Below are positions 24,179 to 31,667 of a stretch of 64,000 nt of DNA, one piece after another. The notes beneath the pieces are model-generated. The model was not told where the DNA came from. It did no database searches and saw only the letters and a program-made list of their open reading frames with translations. The DNA lies in contig NZ_BAGF01000081.1 in NCBI RefSeq assembly GCF_000308755.1, forward strand, positions 1 through 64,000, read 5' to 3'. Both the position numbers and the translations under genes were made by a program. Every line of letters starts with the position of its first letter. Position 1 is the stretch's first letter. This DNA comes from Nocardia pneumoniae NBRC 100136 (GTDB taxonomy: Bacteria > Actinomycetota > Actinomycetes > Mycobacteriales > Mycobacteriaceae).

Positions 24179-24823
24179 TCATCGGCGCGTCCAGCGCCAG
24201 GCGAACTCGTCCGGCGCGGGAGGCGGGCCGGGCAGATCACCGTCCGCGCTGAGCCCGGCCACCAGCATGGCGAGCACTCGACGGCGTAGCTGGGCGGTGC
24301 GCTCCGGGCTCGGCACCGCGATTGCCGCGCAGGACTCCAGGATCAACGCGAGATCCTGCGGGGTGACGTCCGGGCGCAGCTTGCCGGTGGCGTGGGCGCG
24401 GCGCACGATCTCCTCGGTCGCCCGTCCGGAGTGCTGGACGGCAGGAAGGATGGAGTCGTCCGGGGTGAAGGTGCCCGCGAGATGCACGGTGAGCGAGTGC
24501 ACGTCCGCGTCGACCACCCGCTCCAGGAACGCGACCAGGCCGCGCCAGCCGTCCGGATCCTCCAGCGCCGCATCGGCTTCCACGTTGTATCGGCGGAGGC
24601 CGTCGTAACAGAGCGTGCGCAGCAGCGCCTCCTTGCTCGGATAGCGGCGGTACAGCGCGCTGATCCCCACACCGGCGCGGTCCGCGACGGCGGAGATGGG
24701 GGCCGTGGCGTCGGCGAGGAACACCGCGCGGGCGGCCTCCAGGATCAGGCCGTCGTTGCGGGCCGCCTGCGCCTTGCGGCCGGGTAGACCCTTCTGAGCT
24801 GGGGCGTCGCATGTCTTGGGCAT
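24179..24823 (-). CDS. TetR-family transcriptional regulator
   Basis: A 214-residue regulator with N-terminal helix-turn-helix (LILEAARAVFLADATAPISAV ... VGISALYRRYPSKEALL) and a helical C-terminal domain related to TetR_C_33-like regulators of small-molecule stress genes. It is divergent from an epoxide hydrolase. The 87 bases between the two starts contain a 12-base inverted repeat and two AACGGA-type palindromes, so it probably represses both directions. Confidence 0.88.
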   Translation of the reverse strand: MPKTCDAPAQKGLPGRKAQAARNDGLILEAARAVFLADATAPISAVADRAGVGISALYRRYPSKEALLRTLCYDGLRRYNVEADAALEDPDGWRGLVAFLERVVDADVHSLTVHLAGTFTPDDSILPAVQHSGRATEEIVRRAHATGKLRPDVTPQDLALILESCAAIAVPSPERTAQLRRRVLAMLVAGLSADGDLPGPPPAPDEFAWRWTRR

Positions 24824-24840
24824 GAATCCAGAATAGCACT

Positions 24841-24896
24841 TGAAACGGAATGATCCGTTCTGATACCGTCCAAACAGAACAGAGCATTCCGTTTCA
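24841..24896. promoter_or_regulatory. Operator pair between TetR gene and epoxide hydrolase
   Basis: TGAAACGGAATG (24841-24852) and CATTCCGTTTCA (24885-24896) are exact inverted copies. Inside the first copy is the palindrome AACGGAATGATCCGTT (24844-24859). The second, AACAGAGCATTCCGTT (24878-24893), is a weaker match to it. They lie before both divergent starts and are the likely binding sites of the TetR protein encoded here. Confidence 0.65.
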
Positions 24897-24910
24897 CTGA
24901 GGAGCAGGAC

Positions 24911-25993
24911 ATGACCGCGATCACCCCCTTCCGCATCGACGTCGACCAGGCCGACCTGGACGACCTGCGCGACCGGCTGGCCCGCACCCGCTGGGCCGAG
25001 CAGATCCCCGGATCGGGCGACACCTACGGGGTGAGCGTGGAGCGCGTCCGCCACCTGGTCGACTACTGGCGCGATGGGTTCGACTGGCGCGCGGTCGAGG
25101 CGTCGCTGAACGCCTACCCGCAGTTCACCACCGAGATCGACGGACAGAACATCCACTTCCTGCATGTGAAAGCCGAGCAGGACAACGCCTTTCCGCTGAT
25201 CCTCACGCACGGCTGGCCGGGTACCTTCGTCGAATTCCTGGACCTGATCGAGCCGCTCACCGCGGCCGGATTCGATCTGGTGATCCCGTCCGTGCCCGGG
25301 TATGGATTCTCCGGCCCCACCACCGAGGCGGGCTGGAACGACGCCCGGATCGCCCGCGCGTGGGCGGAATTGATGCGACGACTGGGCCACACCCGCTACG
25401 GCGCGGTGGGCAACGACGGCGGATCGTCGATCTCGCCGGAGCTCGGGCGGGTGGCACCCGACAACGTGGTGGGCGTGCACGTCGCGCAGGTCTACTCGTT
25501 CCCGTCCGGCGACCCGGCCGAGCTGGCCGACCTCACCGAGGACGAGCAGCAGTCGCTGGCCACCCTGGACTGGTTCGTCAAGAACAAGATGGGCTTCAAC
25601 GTCCTGCAATCCCAGCAGCCGCAGACGCTGGCGCACGCGATCATGGACTCGCCCGCCGGACTGGTCGGCTGGAACGGCCAGCTGCTCGGCCCGGACCTGG
25701 ACGACGACTTCGTGCTCACCAACATCGCGATCCACTGGCTGACCGGCACCGCGGGTTCGGCGATCCGGCACTACTTCGAGAAGGACAAGGCCGAGCGTCC
25801 TACCACACCCACCACGGTGCCGCTCGCCCTCTCCGGCTCCAACGGCGATTTCCACGGCATCCGGCGCTTCGCCGAGCGGGATCACAACATCGTGTCCTGG
25901 CGGACGCACGACGTGTTCACCCACTACCTGCACCACGTCGCGCCCGAGTTGATGGCGAGTGAGATCGCCGAGTTCTTCGCGCAGTTCCGCTGA
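24911..25993 (+). CDS. Epoxide hydrolase (microsomal type, EHN domain)
   Basis: A 360-residue alpha/beta hydrolase with an N-terminal EHN segment (FRIDVDQADLDDLRDRLARTRW). The oxyanion motif HGWPG is at 100-104 and the nucleophile motif GNDGGS at 167-172 (Asp169). YGFSGP near 132-137 and the C-terminal FTHYLHHVAPEL supply the remaining site. It opens epoxides to diols, often in detoxification. The usual GGHFAAxE ending is replaced by a HYLHH type, so the catalytic histidine assignment is tentative. Expression is probably controlled by the divergent TetR gene. GGAGCAGG precedes the ATG. Confidence 0.9.
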   Translation: MTAITPFRIDVDQADLDDLRDRLARTRWAEQIPGSGDTYGVSVERVRHLVDYWRDGFDWRAVEASLNAYPQFTTEIDGQNIHFLHVKAEQDNAFPLILTHGWPGTFVEFLDLIEPLTAAGFDLVIPSVPGYGFSGPTTEAGWNDARIARAWAELMRRLGHTRYGAVGNDGGSSISPELGRVAPDNVVGVHVAQVYSFPSGDPAELADLTEDEQQSLATLDWFVKNKMGFNVLQSQQPQTLAHAIMDSPAGLVGWNGQLLGPDLDDDFVLTNIAIHWLTGTAGSAIRHYFEKDKAERPTTPTTVPLALSGSNGDFHGIRRFAERDHNIVSWRTHDVFTHYLHHVAPELMASEIAEFFAQFR

Positions 25994-26060
25994 CCAGCCG
26001 CCGCCGGTATCCGATCGGCCCCGGCCGCGCTATGGCTCAACTGAGCTCTCCAGCACCTCT

Positions 26061-26095
26061 CTCGGCCCGCACATCACACCTGGGTGCGGGCCGAG
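26061..26095. terminator. Hairpin after the epoxide hydrolase gene
   Basis: A perfect 12-base-pair stem (26061-26072 with 26084-26095) with an 11-base loop follows the epoxide hydrolase stop by about 65 bases. No U-tract follows. It separates this gene from the next transcript. Confidence 0.6.
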
Positions 26096-26221
26096 CGCAT
26101 GCGCAACGCACGAGACAGTCGCTTATGTCATCGAGACTCACGGCCATGGCTCGTCTCGCTTCCCGCTGATGTACTGGATTCACCAACAGGACAAGAGCCT
26201 TCGAGCAAGGAGACACACACC

Positions 26222-26845
26222 ATGAAAATCGCGGTCTTCGGAGCCACCGGCACCGTCGGACGTCTCGTCGTCGAGCGGGCCCTGCAGGAGGGGCACGAGG
26301 TCACGGCGTTCACCCGCAACGCGGCGAGCGTCGGGCAGCGGCACGGGCGGCTGCGCGTGGTGGAAGGCGATGTACTGGATACGAACTCGGTGCAGCGTGC
26401 GGTGGAGGGACAGGACGCGGTGCTGATCTCGCTCGGCAACGGCCGCAAGGGCGTCGTGCGGGCGGGCGGCACCAAAGCGATCATCGAGGCGATGAACCGC
26501 ACCGGCGTCAAACGGCTGATCTGCCAGACCACCCTCGGGGTCGGCGACAGCAAGGGCAACTTGAACTTCCTGTGGAAATACGTGATGTTCGGGCTCCTGC
26601 TGCGTCCGGCCTACGCCGACCATGTCGTGCAGGAGGAGTACGTCATGGCCAGCGACCTGGACTGGACCATCGTGCGGCCGAGCGCCTTCACCGATGGACC
26701 GCGCACCGGCAGCTACCGGCGCGGGTTCCCGGCGGGCGAGCGCGGTCTCACCCTGAAGATCGCCCGCGCCGACATCGCCGATTTCATGATCGAGCAACTG
26801 ACCGACACGACCTACCTCCATCAGGCGCCCGGCATCTCCAACTGA
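26222..26845 (+). CDS. NAD(P)-binding oxidoreductase (atypical SDR, SDR_a5-like)
   Basis: A 207-residue protein with an N-terminal Rossmann motif IAVFGATGTVGRLV and the NmrA/SDR_a5 pattern EGDVLDTNSVQRAVEGQDAV, ICQTTLGVGDS and WTIVRPSAFTDG. Relatives are biliverdin-reductase-like or flavin-reductase-like proteins and quinone or redox sensors. It lacks the YxxxK catalytic pair of classical SDRs, so substrate and even enzymatic activity are uncertain. AAGGAG lies nine bases before the ATG. It converges on the zinc-type GTPase gene at 26879. Confidence 0.85.
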   Translation: MKIAVFGATGTVGRLVVERALQEGHEVTAFTRNAASVGQRHGRLRVVEGDVLDTNSVQRAVEGQDAVLISLGNGRKGVVRAGGTKAIIEAMNRTGVKRLICQTTLGVGDSKGNLNFLWKYVMFGLLLRPAYADHVVQEEYVMASDLDWTIVRPSAFTDGPRTGSYRRGFPAGERGLTLKIARADIADFMIEQLTDTTYLHQAPGISN

Positions 26846-26878
26846 GAACGGCGCAGAAGTCGTTGCGACGCAGCGGGT

Positions 26879-28015
26879 TCATGCGTGTTCGTGCAATTCG
26901 CCCCAAGCCGGGAACGGGTCGGGATACTCGGCCCACGCGCCCGGCCCCTCGGCGAACTCGGCGTCGGTGAGCAAGGCCGCGTCCAGCAGGGCGCGGACCC
27001 CGTCGCAATCCAGCTTGATTCCGATGAAGACGATCTCCTGCCCCGGCGGCACCTCCAACGACGACCACCAGGCGGCGGGTTCGAAGACCAGGTTCGGCCC
27101 GGCCTGCGACCAGACCGCGGCCAGCGTCGAGCGGCTCGCGATCCAGCAGAATCCCTTGCTGCGCAGCAGCCCGCGCAGCTGGTCCAACGCTTCGGACAGA
27201 CGCAGCGGGTGGAACGGCCGGTCTGCGGTGTAAGTGAGGCTGCGAATGCCGTACTCCTCGGTCTCGGGCGTGTGCCCACCGGCGAGTTCCTCCGCCCATC
27301 CCTCGGTCTCGGCCGCGAGCAACGGGTTGTAGCGGCCGGTGTCCAGCACTTCCGCCAAGTCGACAACGCCGTTGCTGGTGCGCAGCACCCGGGCGCGCGG
27401 ATTGAGCCTGCGCACCGTCGCTTCCACCGCTCCCGCCGCGGCGGCGCCGACCAGGTCGGTCTTGTTGACCAGCAGGACGTCGGCGAATTCCACCTGGTCC
27501 ACCAGCAGATCGGCGATGGTGCGGGCGTCACCGTCGCCCGCCTGCAGGTTTCGCTCGGCCAGCGCCTGCCCGCGCGCCACTTCGGCGAGGAAGGTCGAGG
27601 CGTCGACCACGGTCACCATGGTGTCCAGCCGCGCGATATCGCCGAGCCGGAATCCGTCCTCGAATTCCCAGTCGAAGGTCGCGGCCACCGGCATCGGCTC
27701 GGAGATACCGGTCGACTCGATCACCAGCTGGTCGAACCGGCCTTCGCGGGCCAGCCTGGCGACGGCCTCGATCAAATCCTCGCGCAGCGTGCAGCAGATG
27801 CAGCCGTTGGTCAGCTCGACGAGTTTCTCCTCGGTGCGGTCGAGGTGGCCCTGTCCCGCGACCAGCGCCGCGTCGATGTTGACCTCGCTCATGTCGTTGA
27901 CGATGACCGCCACCCGGCGGCCCTCCCGGTTGGCGAGGATGTGGTTGAGCAGCGTCGTCTTGCCCGCACCGAGGAAGCCGGACAGCACGGTGACGGGAAG
28001 CAGATCGGAGTCCAT
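26879..28015 (-). CDS. CobW/COG0523-family GTPase, probable zinc chaperone
   Basis: A 378-residue G3E GTPase. It has the P loop LSGFLGAGKTTLLNH near the N terminus, the metal motif NGCICCTLRED (C-x-C-C), ESTGISEP, and the guanine motif LLVNKTDLV. The CobW C-terminal domain ends in PAWGELHEH. Family members deliver metal to target enzymes. A Zur-like box just upstream makes zinc the likely metal, with expression in zinc starvation. The ATG at 28015 follows the TATCAT -10 box by seven bases. A start at MKIVIIYRM upstream would put the regulatory site inside the gene. Confidence 0.9.
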   Translation of the reverse strand: MDSDLLPVTVLSGFLGAGKTTLLNHILANREGRRVAVIVNDMSEVNIDAALVAGQGHLDRTEEKLVELTNGCICCTLREDLIEAVARLAREGRFDQLVIESTGISEPMPVAATFDWEFEDGFRLGDIARLDTMVTVVDASTFLAEVARGQALAERNLQAGDGDARTIADLLVDQVEFADVLLVNKTDLVGAAAAGAVEATVRRLNPRARVLRTSNGVVDLAEVLDTGRYNPLLAAETEGWAEELAGGHTPETEEYGIRSLTYTADRPFHPLRLSEALDQLRGLLRSKGFCWIASRSTLAAVWSQAGPNLVFEPAAWWSSLEVPPGQEIVFIGIKLDCDGVRALLDAALLTDAEFAEGPGAWAEYPDPFPAWGELHEHA

Positions 28016-28020
28016 GCGGT

Positions 28021-28041
28021 AAATGATAACGATTTTCATTT
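28021..28041. promoter_or_regulatory. Zur/Fur-like operator overlapping the -10 of the CobW-type gene
   Basis: The 21-base site has AAATGA at one end and TCATTT at the other, with A/T-rich halves matching as inverted repeats at eight of ten paired positions. It resembles actinobacterial Zur boxes. It overlaps a TATCAT -10 box (minus strand, 28023-28028), so a bound repressor would block the promoter. Confidence 0.6.
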
Positions 28042-28092
28042 GCTGTCGCTCTTCGGGCTGCGGTTGCCCGTGGCGACGCGGCCGGATCGCCG

Positions 28093-28098
28093 TAGGGT
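28093..28098 (+). promoter_or_regulatory. -10 box for leaderless thiD
   Basis: TAGGGT is followed by a seven-base spacer and the GTG start of thiD at 28106. No Shine-Dalgarno sequence is present. Confidence 0.4.
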
Positions 28099-28105
28099 TT
28101 GTGAC

Positions 28106-28951
28106 GTGAAATTGCTGCCACTGCCCGCCGAGGGGCAGACCCCCGTCCGGGCGCTCACCATTGCCGGTACCGATTCCGGCGGAGGCGCCGGAATCCAGGC
28201 CGATACCCGCACCATGGCGCTGTGCGGAGTGCACGCGCTGGTGGCGGTGGCGGCGGTGACCGTACAGAACTCGGTGGGCGTCAGCGGCTTCCACGAGATC
28301 CCGCCGCGGATCGTGGCCGATCAGGTGCGCGCGGTCGTCGGTGACATCGGCGTCGGCGCGGCCAAGACCGGCATGCTGGCCTCCACCGCGATCATCGAGG
28401 CGGTCGCGGCGGTGTGCCAGGAGGTCGGCATCGGTCGCGACGGCCACATTCCGCTGGTCGTCGATCCGGTGGCGGCCTCGATGCACGGCGACCCGCTGCT
28501 GCACATCGAGGCGCTGGACGCGCTGCGCGACACCCTGATTCCGCTCGCGACCGTGGTCACGCCGAACCTGGACGAGGTCAGGCTACTCACCGGCATCGAG
28601 GTCGAGGACGAGGATTCAGCGCGGCGCGCGGCGGAGGCGCTGCACAAGCTCGGGCCGCGATGGGCGATCGTCAAAGGCGGGCACCTGCGCTCCTCCGAAT
28701 ACAGCACCGACCTGCTGTTCGACGGCGAGCAGTTCCTCGAGTTCACCGCGCCGCGCATCGCGACGGGCAACGACCACGGCGGCGGCGACACGCTGGCCGC
28801 CGCGATCGCCTGCGCGCTGGCGCACGGCTATCCGGTTCCGGAGGCGGTGGAGTTCGCCAAGGAGTGGACCTACCGCTGCCTCGCCGCGTCCTACGATCTC
28901 GGCGCGGGCCACGGGCCGGTATCCCCGCTGTGGCGGCTGCACGAGAACTGA
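28106..28951 (+). CDS. thiD: Hydroxymethylpyrimidine/phosphomethylpyrimidine kinase
   Basis: A 281-residue ribokinase-fold enzyme that phosphorylates HMP and HMP-P to HMP-PP for thiamine synthesis. It shows TIAGTDSGGGAGIQAD at the N terminus, VDPVAASMHGDPLL, VVTPNLDEV and the ATP/anion motif NDHGGGDTLAAAIACALAHG (the usual GTGCT is HGGGDT here). In M. tuberculosis thiD adjoins thiC. Here it is 12.5 kb away. No TPP riboswitch lies upstream. The gene is divergent from the zinc-type GTPase. Confidence 0.95.
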   Translation: MKLLPLPAEGQTPVRALTIAGTDSGGGAGIQADTRTMALCGVHALVAVAAVTVQNSVGVSGFHEIPPRIVADQVRAVVGDIGVGAAKTGMLASTAIIEAVAAVCQEVGIGRDGHIPLVVDPVAASMHGDPLLHIEALDALRDTLIPLATVVTPNLDEVRLLTGIEVEDEDSARRAAEALHKLGPRWAIVKGGHLRSSEYSTDLLFDGEQFLEFTAPRIATGNDHGGGDTLAAAIACALAHGYPVPEAVEFAKEWTYRCLAASYDLGAGHGPVSPLWRLHEN

Positions 28952-29138
28952 TCGGGCACCGCTCAGCGAGACATCGACTTCCCGTACGCCGCACGGCGCG
29001 GCACCATTTTGTCGGTGGGCACTGCGATACTGAGGTCGTCGCAAACACAGGTGGCTTCAACGGCGAAGGCAATCGGAACAACGGCGTTCGGTGTGTATGC
29101 GACAACCGGCCTCGGCGTCCGCCCGGGCGGCGCCACGG

Positions 29139-29864
29139 TCACATACGGGAAACGGCGAGGTGCAGCGGACGGCCCGCATCGATGACGATGCCGTTGAGCC
29201 GCGCGTTCGCCGCCACCAGCGCGGAGATGATCTCGGCGAGGTAGGCGACGAACTGCTCGATCGGCATGGTCGGTGTCTGGAGCCGGTTCGCGCCGAGCCA
29301 CCAGTCGGTGGCCGAGGCCACCGCACCGAAAATCGAATAGATGACCAGTTCCGTGCTCGCGATCGGTACCGACTCGTCGCCCGATGCCCCCGCGAACAGC
29401 TCGGCGGCGCGGGTGGCCGACTGCCTGGCCGATTGCAGGGCGCGGTCGGAGTCGTCGGATCGCTGCGTGTAGTGGCTGTGCAGGATGAACCGGAAGACGT
29501 TCGGGTGCTGTGACACCACCAGTACGTATTCCGAGGCCGCGCGGCGGACGAGTTCACCGGCCGAATCGTTGGTCAGGTCGAAGCTGGCCGTGATGCGTTC
29601 CCACAGCATGTCGCCGACGCGGTCGACTATCGCGTTGTAGAGGTCGGCCTTGTCCTCGAAATGGCGATACAGCTTCGGCTTGGCCGCTCCCGCCTCCTTG
29701 GCGATATCGCCCATGCTGACACCGGGGCCGTGCTGGTCGAGCGCACGAAACGCCGCGTCCACGAACTCGCCGCGAACCTTCCTGCGATGCTCACGCCAGC
29801 GCTCGGTGCGAGCATCGACACGCTTGCGCGGCACCTCATCTGGTCTCGGGCCGCTACGCATCAC
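29139..29864 (-). CDS. TetR-family transcriptional regulator
   Basis: A 241-residue regulator whose helix-turn-helix is FVDAAFRALDQHGPGVSMGDIAKEAGAAKPKLYRHFEDKADL in outline, preceded by a basic arm (residues 1-30). The C-terminal domain resembles TetR_C_19-type domains of mycobacterial regulators. It converges on thiD and lies upstream of a 40-residue basic protein in the same direction. No target is apparent. Confidence 0.87.
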   Translation of the reverse strand: MMRSGPRPDEVPRKRVDARTERWREHRRKVRGEFVDAAFRALDQHGPGVSMGDIAKEAGAAKPKLYRHFEDKADLYNAIVDRVGDMLWERITASFDLTNDSAGELVRRAASEYVLVVSQHPNVFRFILHSHYTQRSDDSDRALQSARQSATRAAELFAGASGDESVPIASTELVIYSIFGAVASATDWWLGANRLQTPTMPIEQFVAYLAEIISALVAANARLNGIVIDAGRPLHLAVSRM

Positions 29865-29931
29865 GAATCCGGATGCTACCTGCCGCCACCGGTACCGGTA
29901 CCCGGCCGTCGGCCGGGGTGGTCGGCGGCGC

Positions 29932-30054
29932 TCAGCGCTTCTTGGGATCGGCGCCGCTATCGCCCGCGGCCTTCGCCTTCTTCTCCGCTCGCTTTTCCTT
30001 GAGGGTCTTCCCGGACTTCTTGGACATGGAACTGCGCGGAGATTTGTCGGACAA
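29932..30054 (-). CDS. Small basic protein, 40 residues
   Basis: A 40-residue frame starting at TTG 30054. A clear AAAGGA (read on the minus strand; plus-strand 30061-30066) is six bases upstream. The peptide starts MSDKSPRSSMSKKSGKTL, continues with a Lys/Arg/Glu-rich helix (KEKRAEKKAKAAG) and ends GADPKKR. Very similar short basic peptides exist in other mycolata as hypothetical proteins, I believe. An ATG ten codons downstream has no ribosome site. It may bind nucleic acid or the ribosome, judged by charge only. Confidence 0.65.
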   Translation of the reverse strand: MSDKSPRSSMSKKSGKTLKEKRAEKKAKAAGDSGADPKKR

Positions 30055-30210
30055 TCGTGGTCCTTTGCTCGGAGAACCTGAGTGGTCCCGCTGTCATCGA
30101 CCGTACGCTATGCCGGGCCGCCACGGGCGCGGCACAGCCGTGGCCCACCCCCAGCAACCTCACAGCTCGGGCCCAGCTCGGCACCAGCGTCGACGTCGAG
30201 TCTGGTCCGC

Positions 30211-31524
30211 ATGACCGAGACTGTGACCGTCGCGGCGACGGAACGAACCGAGACCACGGGGCCGCCCGTGCTGGACGTGGTGATACCCGTCTACAACGAA
30301 GAAACCGATCTGGGCGTGTGCGTGCGCAGGTTGCACGCCTACCTGCGCGACGGGTTCCCGTTCCCGGCGCGCATCACGATCGCCGACAACGCGAGCACCG
30401 ACGACACGCTCCAGGTGGCACAGTTGCTCGCCGAAGACCTGTCCGACGTGCGCGTAGTGCACTTGGCCGCCAAGGGCCGCGGTCGGGCGCTGCGTGCGGT
30501 GTGGGAACGCTCCGACGCGCAGGTTGTCGCGTATATGGACGTCGACCTGTCCACGGATCTCAACGCGCTGCTCCCCTTGGTCGCACCGCTGATCACCGGC
30601 CATTCCGACCTGGCCATCGGCACCCGGCTGGACTCCGCCTCCCGCGTGGTGCGCGGACCGAAGCGTGAGATCATCTCCCGCTGCTACAACCTGCTGTTGA
30701 AAGCCTCACTGCGAGCGCACTTCTCGGACGCGCAGTGCGGGTTCAAGGCGATGCGCGCCGACGTGGCCCGCCGCCTGCTGCCGCTGGTCCGCGACGGGGA
30801 GTGGTTCTTCGACACCGAACTGCTGGTGCTCGCCGAACGGGTCGGGCTGCGGATTCACGAAGTGCCGGTGGACTGGATCGACGACCCGGACAGCCGGGTC
30901 GACATCATCGACACCGCGCGCAAAGATCTGCGCGGCATCTGGCGGCTCGGACGGGCACTGGCCACCGGCGCGCTGCCGCTGGAGGAACTGCGCCGTGCGG
31001 TGGGCCGGGAACCGCTGGTGCCCGGCGTGCCGCTGGGCATGGTGGGACAGCTGGTGCGGTTCGCGATCGTCGGCGTGCTGAGCACGCTGGCCTATCTGTG
31101 GCTGTATGTCGTGCTGCAATCGTTCACCGGCGGGCAGGTGGCGAACTTCGCGGCGCTGCTGATCACGGCGGTGGCGAACACCGCGGCCAACCGGGCGTTC
31201 ACCTTCGGGGTGCGCGGCTCGACCGGGGTCGTCTCGCACCAATTCCAAGGTCTGGTGATCTTCGGGGTCGGGTTGGCGCTCACCAGTGGGTCGCTGTTCG
31301 CGCTGCATCAGTGGGCGCCGGGGGCCGCGGTGCATCTGGAGCTGTCCGTGCTGGTACTGGCCAATCTGGTGGCGACGCTGTTGCGGTTCGTCGGTCTGCG
31401 GTGGGTTTTCCGCAATAGTTCGGGCGCGCCCGAACACCGCGACCCTGCCGAACATCGCAGGACGGTTCCGGCCCAAGCGAAGTCCGCTCCCATCGCATTC
31501 GGCCGTGAAGGAGACCACCGGTGA
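30211..31524 (+). CDS. GT2 glycosyltransferase fused to a GtrA membrane domain
   Basis: A 437-residue protein. Residues about 15-270 are a GT2 dolichol-phosphate-mannose-synthase-like domain (LDVVIPVYNEETDLGVCVRRL, ITIADNASTDDT, YMDVDLSTDLNALL, AQCGFKAMR). Residues about 285-415 form a four-helix GtrA domain (LVRFAIVGVLSTLAYLWLYV, ANTAANRAFTFGVRG). It would transfer a sugar to a polyprenyl phosphate, and GtrA would help flip it across the membrane. The ATG at 30211 is chosen because upstream codons are proline-rich. The stop overlaps the GTG of a mini-ORF. It is the first of a YkcC/YkcB-like pair. Confidence 0.92.
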   Translation: MTETVTVAATERTETTGPPVLDVVIPVYNEETDLGVCVRRLHAYLRDGFPFPARITIADNASTDDTLQVAQLLAEDLSDVRVVHLAAKGRGRALRAVWERSDAQVVAYMDVDLSTDLNALLPLVAPLITGHSDLAIGTRLDSASRVVRGPKREIISRCYNLLLKASLRAHFSDAQCGFKAMRADVARRLLPLVRDGEWFFDTELLVLAERVGLRIHEVPVDWIDDPDSRVDIIDTARKDLRGIWRLGRALATGALPLEELRRAVGREPLVPGVPLGMVGQLVRFAIVGVLSTLAYLWLYVVLQSFTGGQVANFAALLITAVANTAANRAFTFGVRGSTGVVSHQFQGLVIFGVGLALTSGSLFALHQWAPGAAVHLELSVLVLANLVATLLRFVGLRWVFRNSSGAPEHRDPAEHRRTVPAQAKSAPIAFGREGDHR

Positions 31525-31667
31525 CGGCGACACTCACTACGCAACCGGATGCGGCCGAACGACGCGCCGCCCGTCCTTCGGTCGCCCGACCGTCACGGAC
31601 GGATCTCGCCCGGCTCGCGTTCAAGCCCGCTCGCATCGCGCTCGACCGTAAAGGAGACCACCGGTGA
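31521..31667 (+). pseudogene. 48-codon remnant of a glycosyltransferase gene
   Basis: A short open frame from GTG 31521 to TGA 31665-31667. Its first residues (MTATLTTQPDAAE) nearly repeat the start of the next gene (MTATLTTTPIAAE). Its last (ALDRKGDHR) nearly repeat the end of the previous one (FGREGDHR). Each end carries the same AAGGAGACCACCG ribosome site and GTGA overlap. The simplest reading is a third gene between the two glycosyltransferases that lost its middle, leaving an in-frame scar. It may still be translated. Confidence 0.6.

Noticed and set aside
25994..26221. A gene between the epoxide hydrolase and the NAD(P)-binding protein
   Set aside because: Only a hairpin and promoter-like sequence are seen. 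The upstream in-frame extension of the next gene lacks a ribosome site.
26885..28951. A 688-codon plus-strand open frame spanning the CobW-type gene and thiD
   Set aside because: Its first 400 codons are antisense to the GTPase gene, with repetitive His/Arg/Gln content and no domain. Only the thiD part from GTG 28106 is real.
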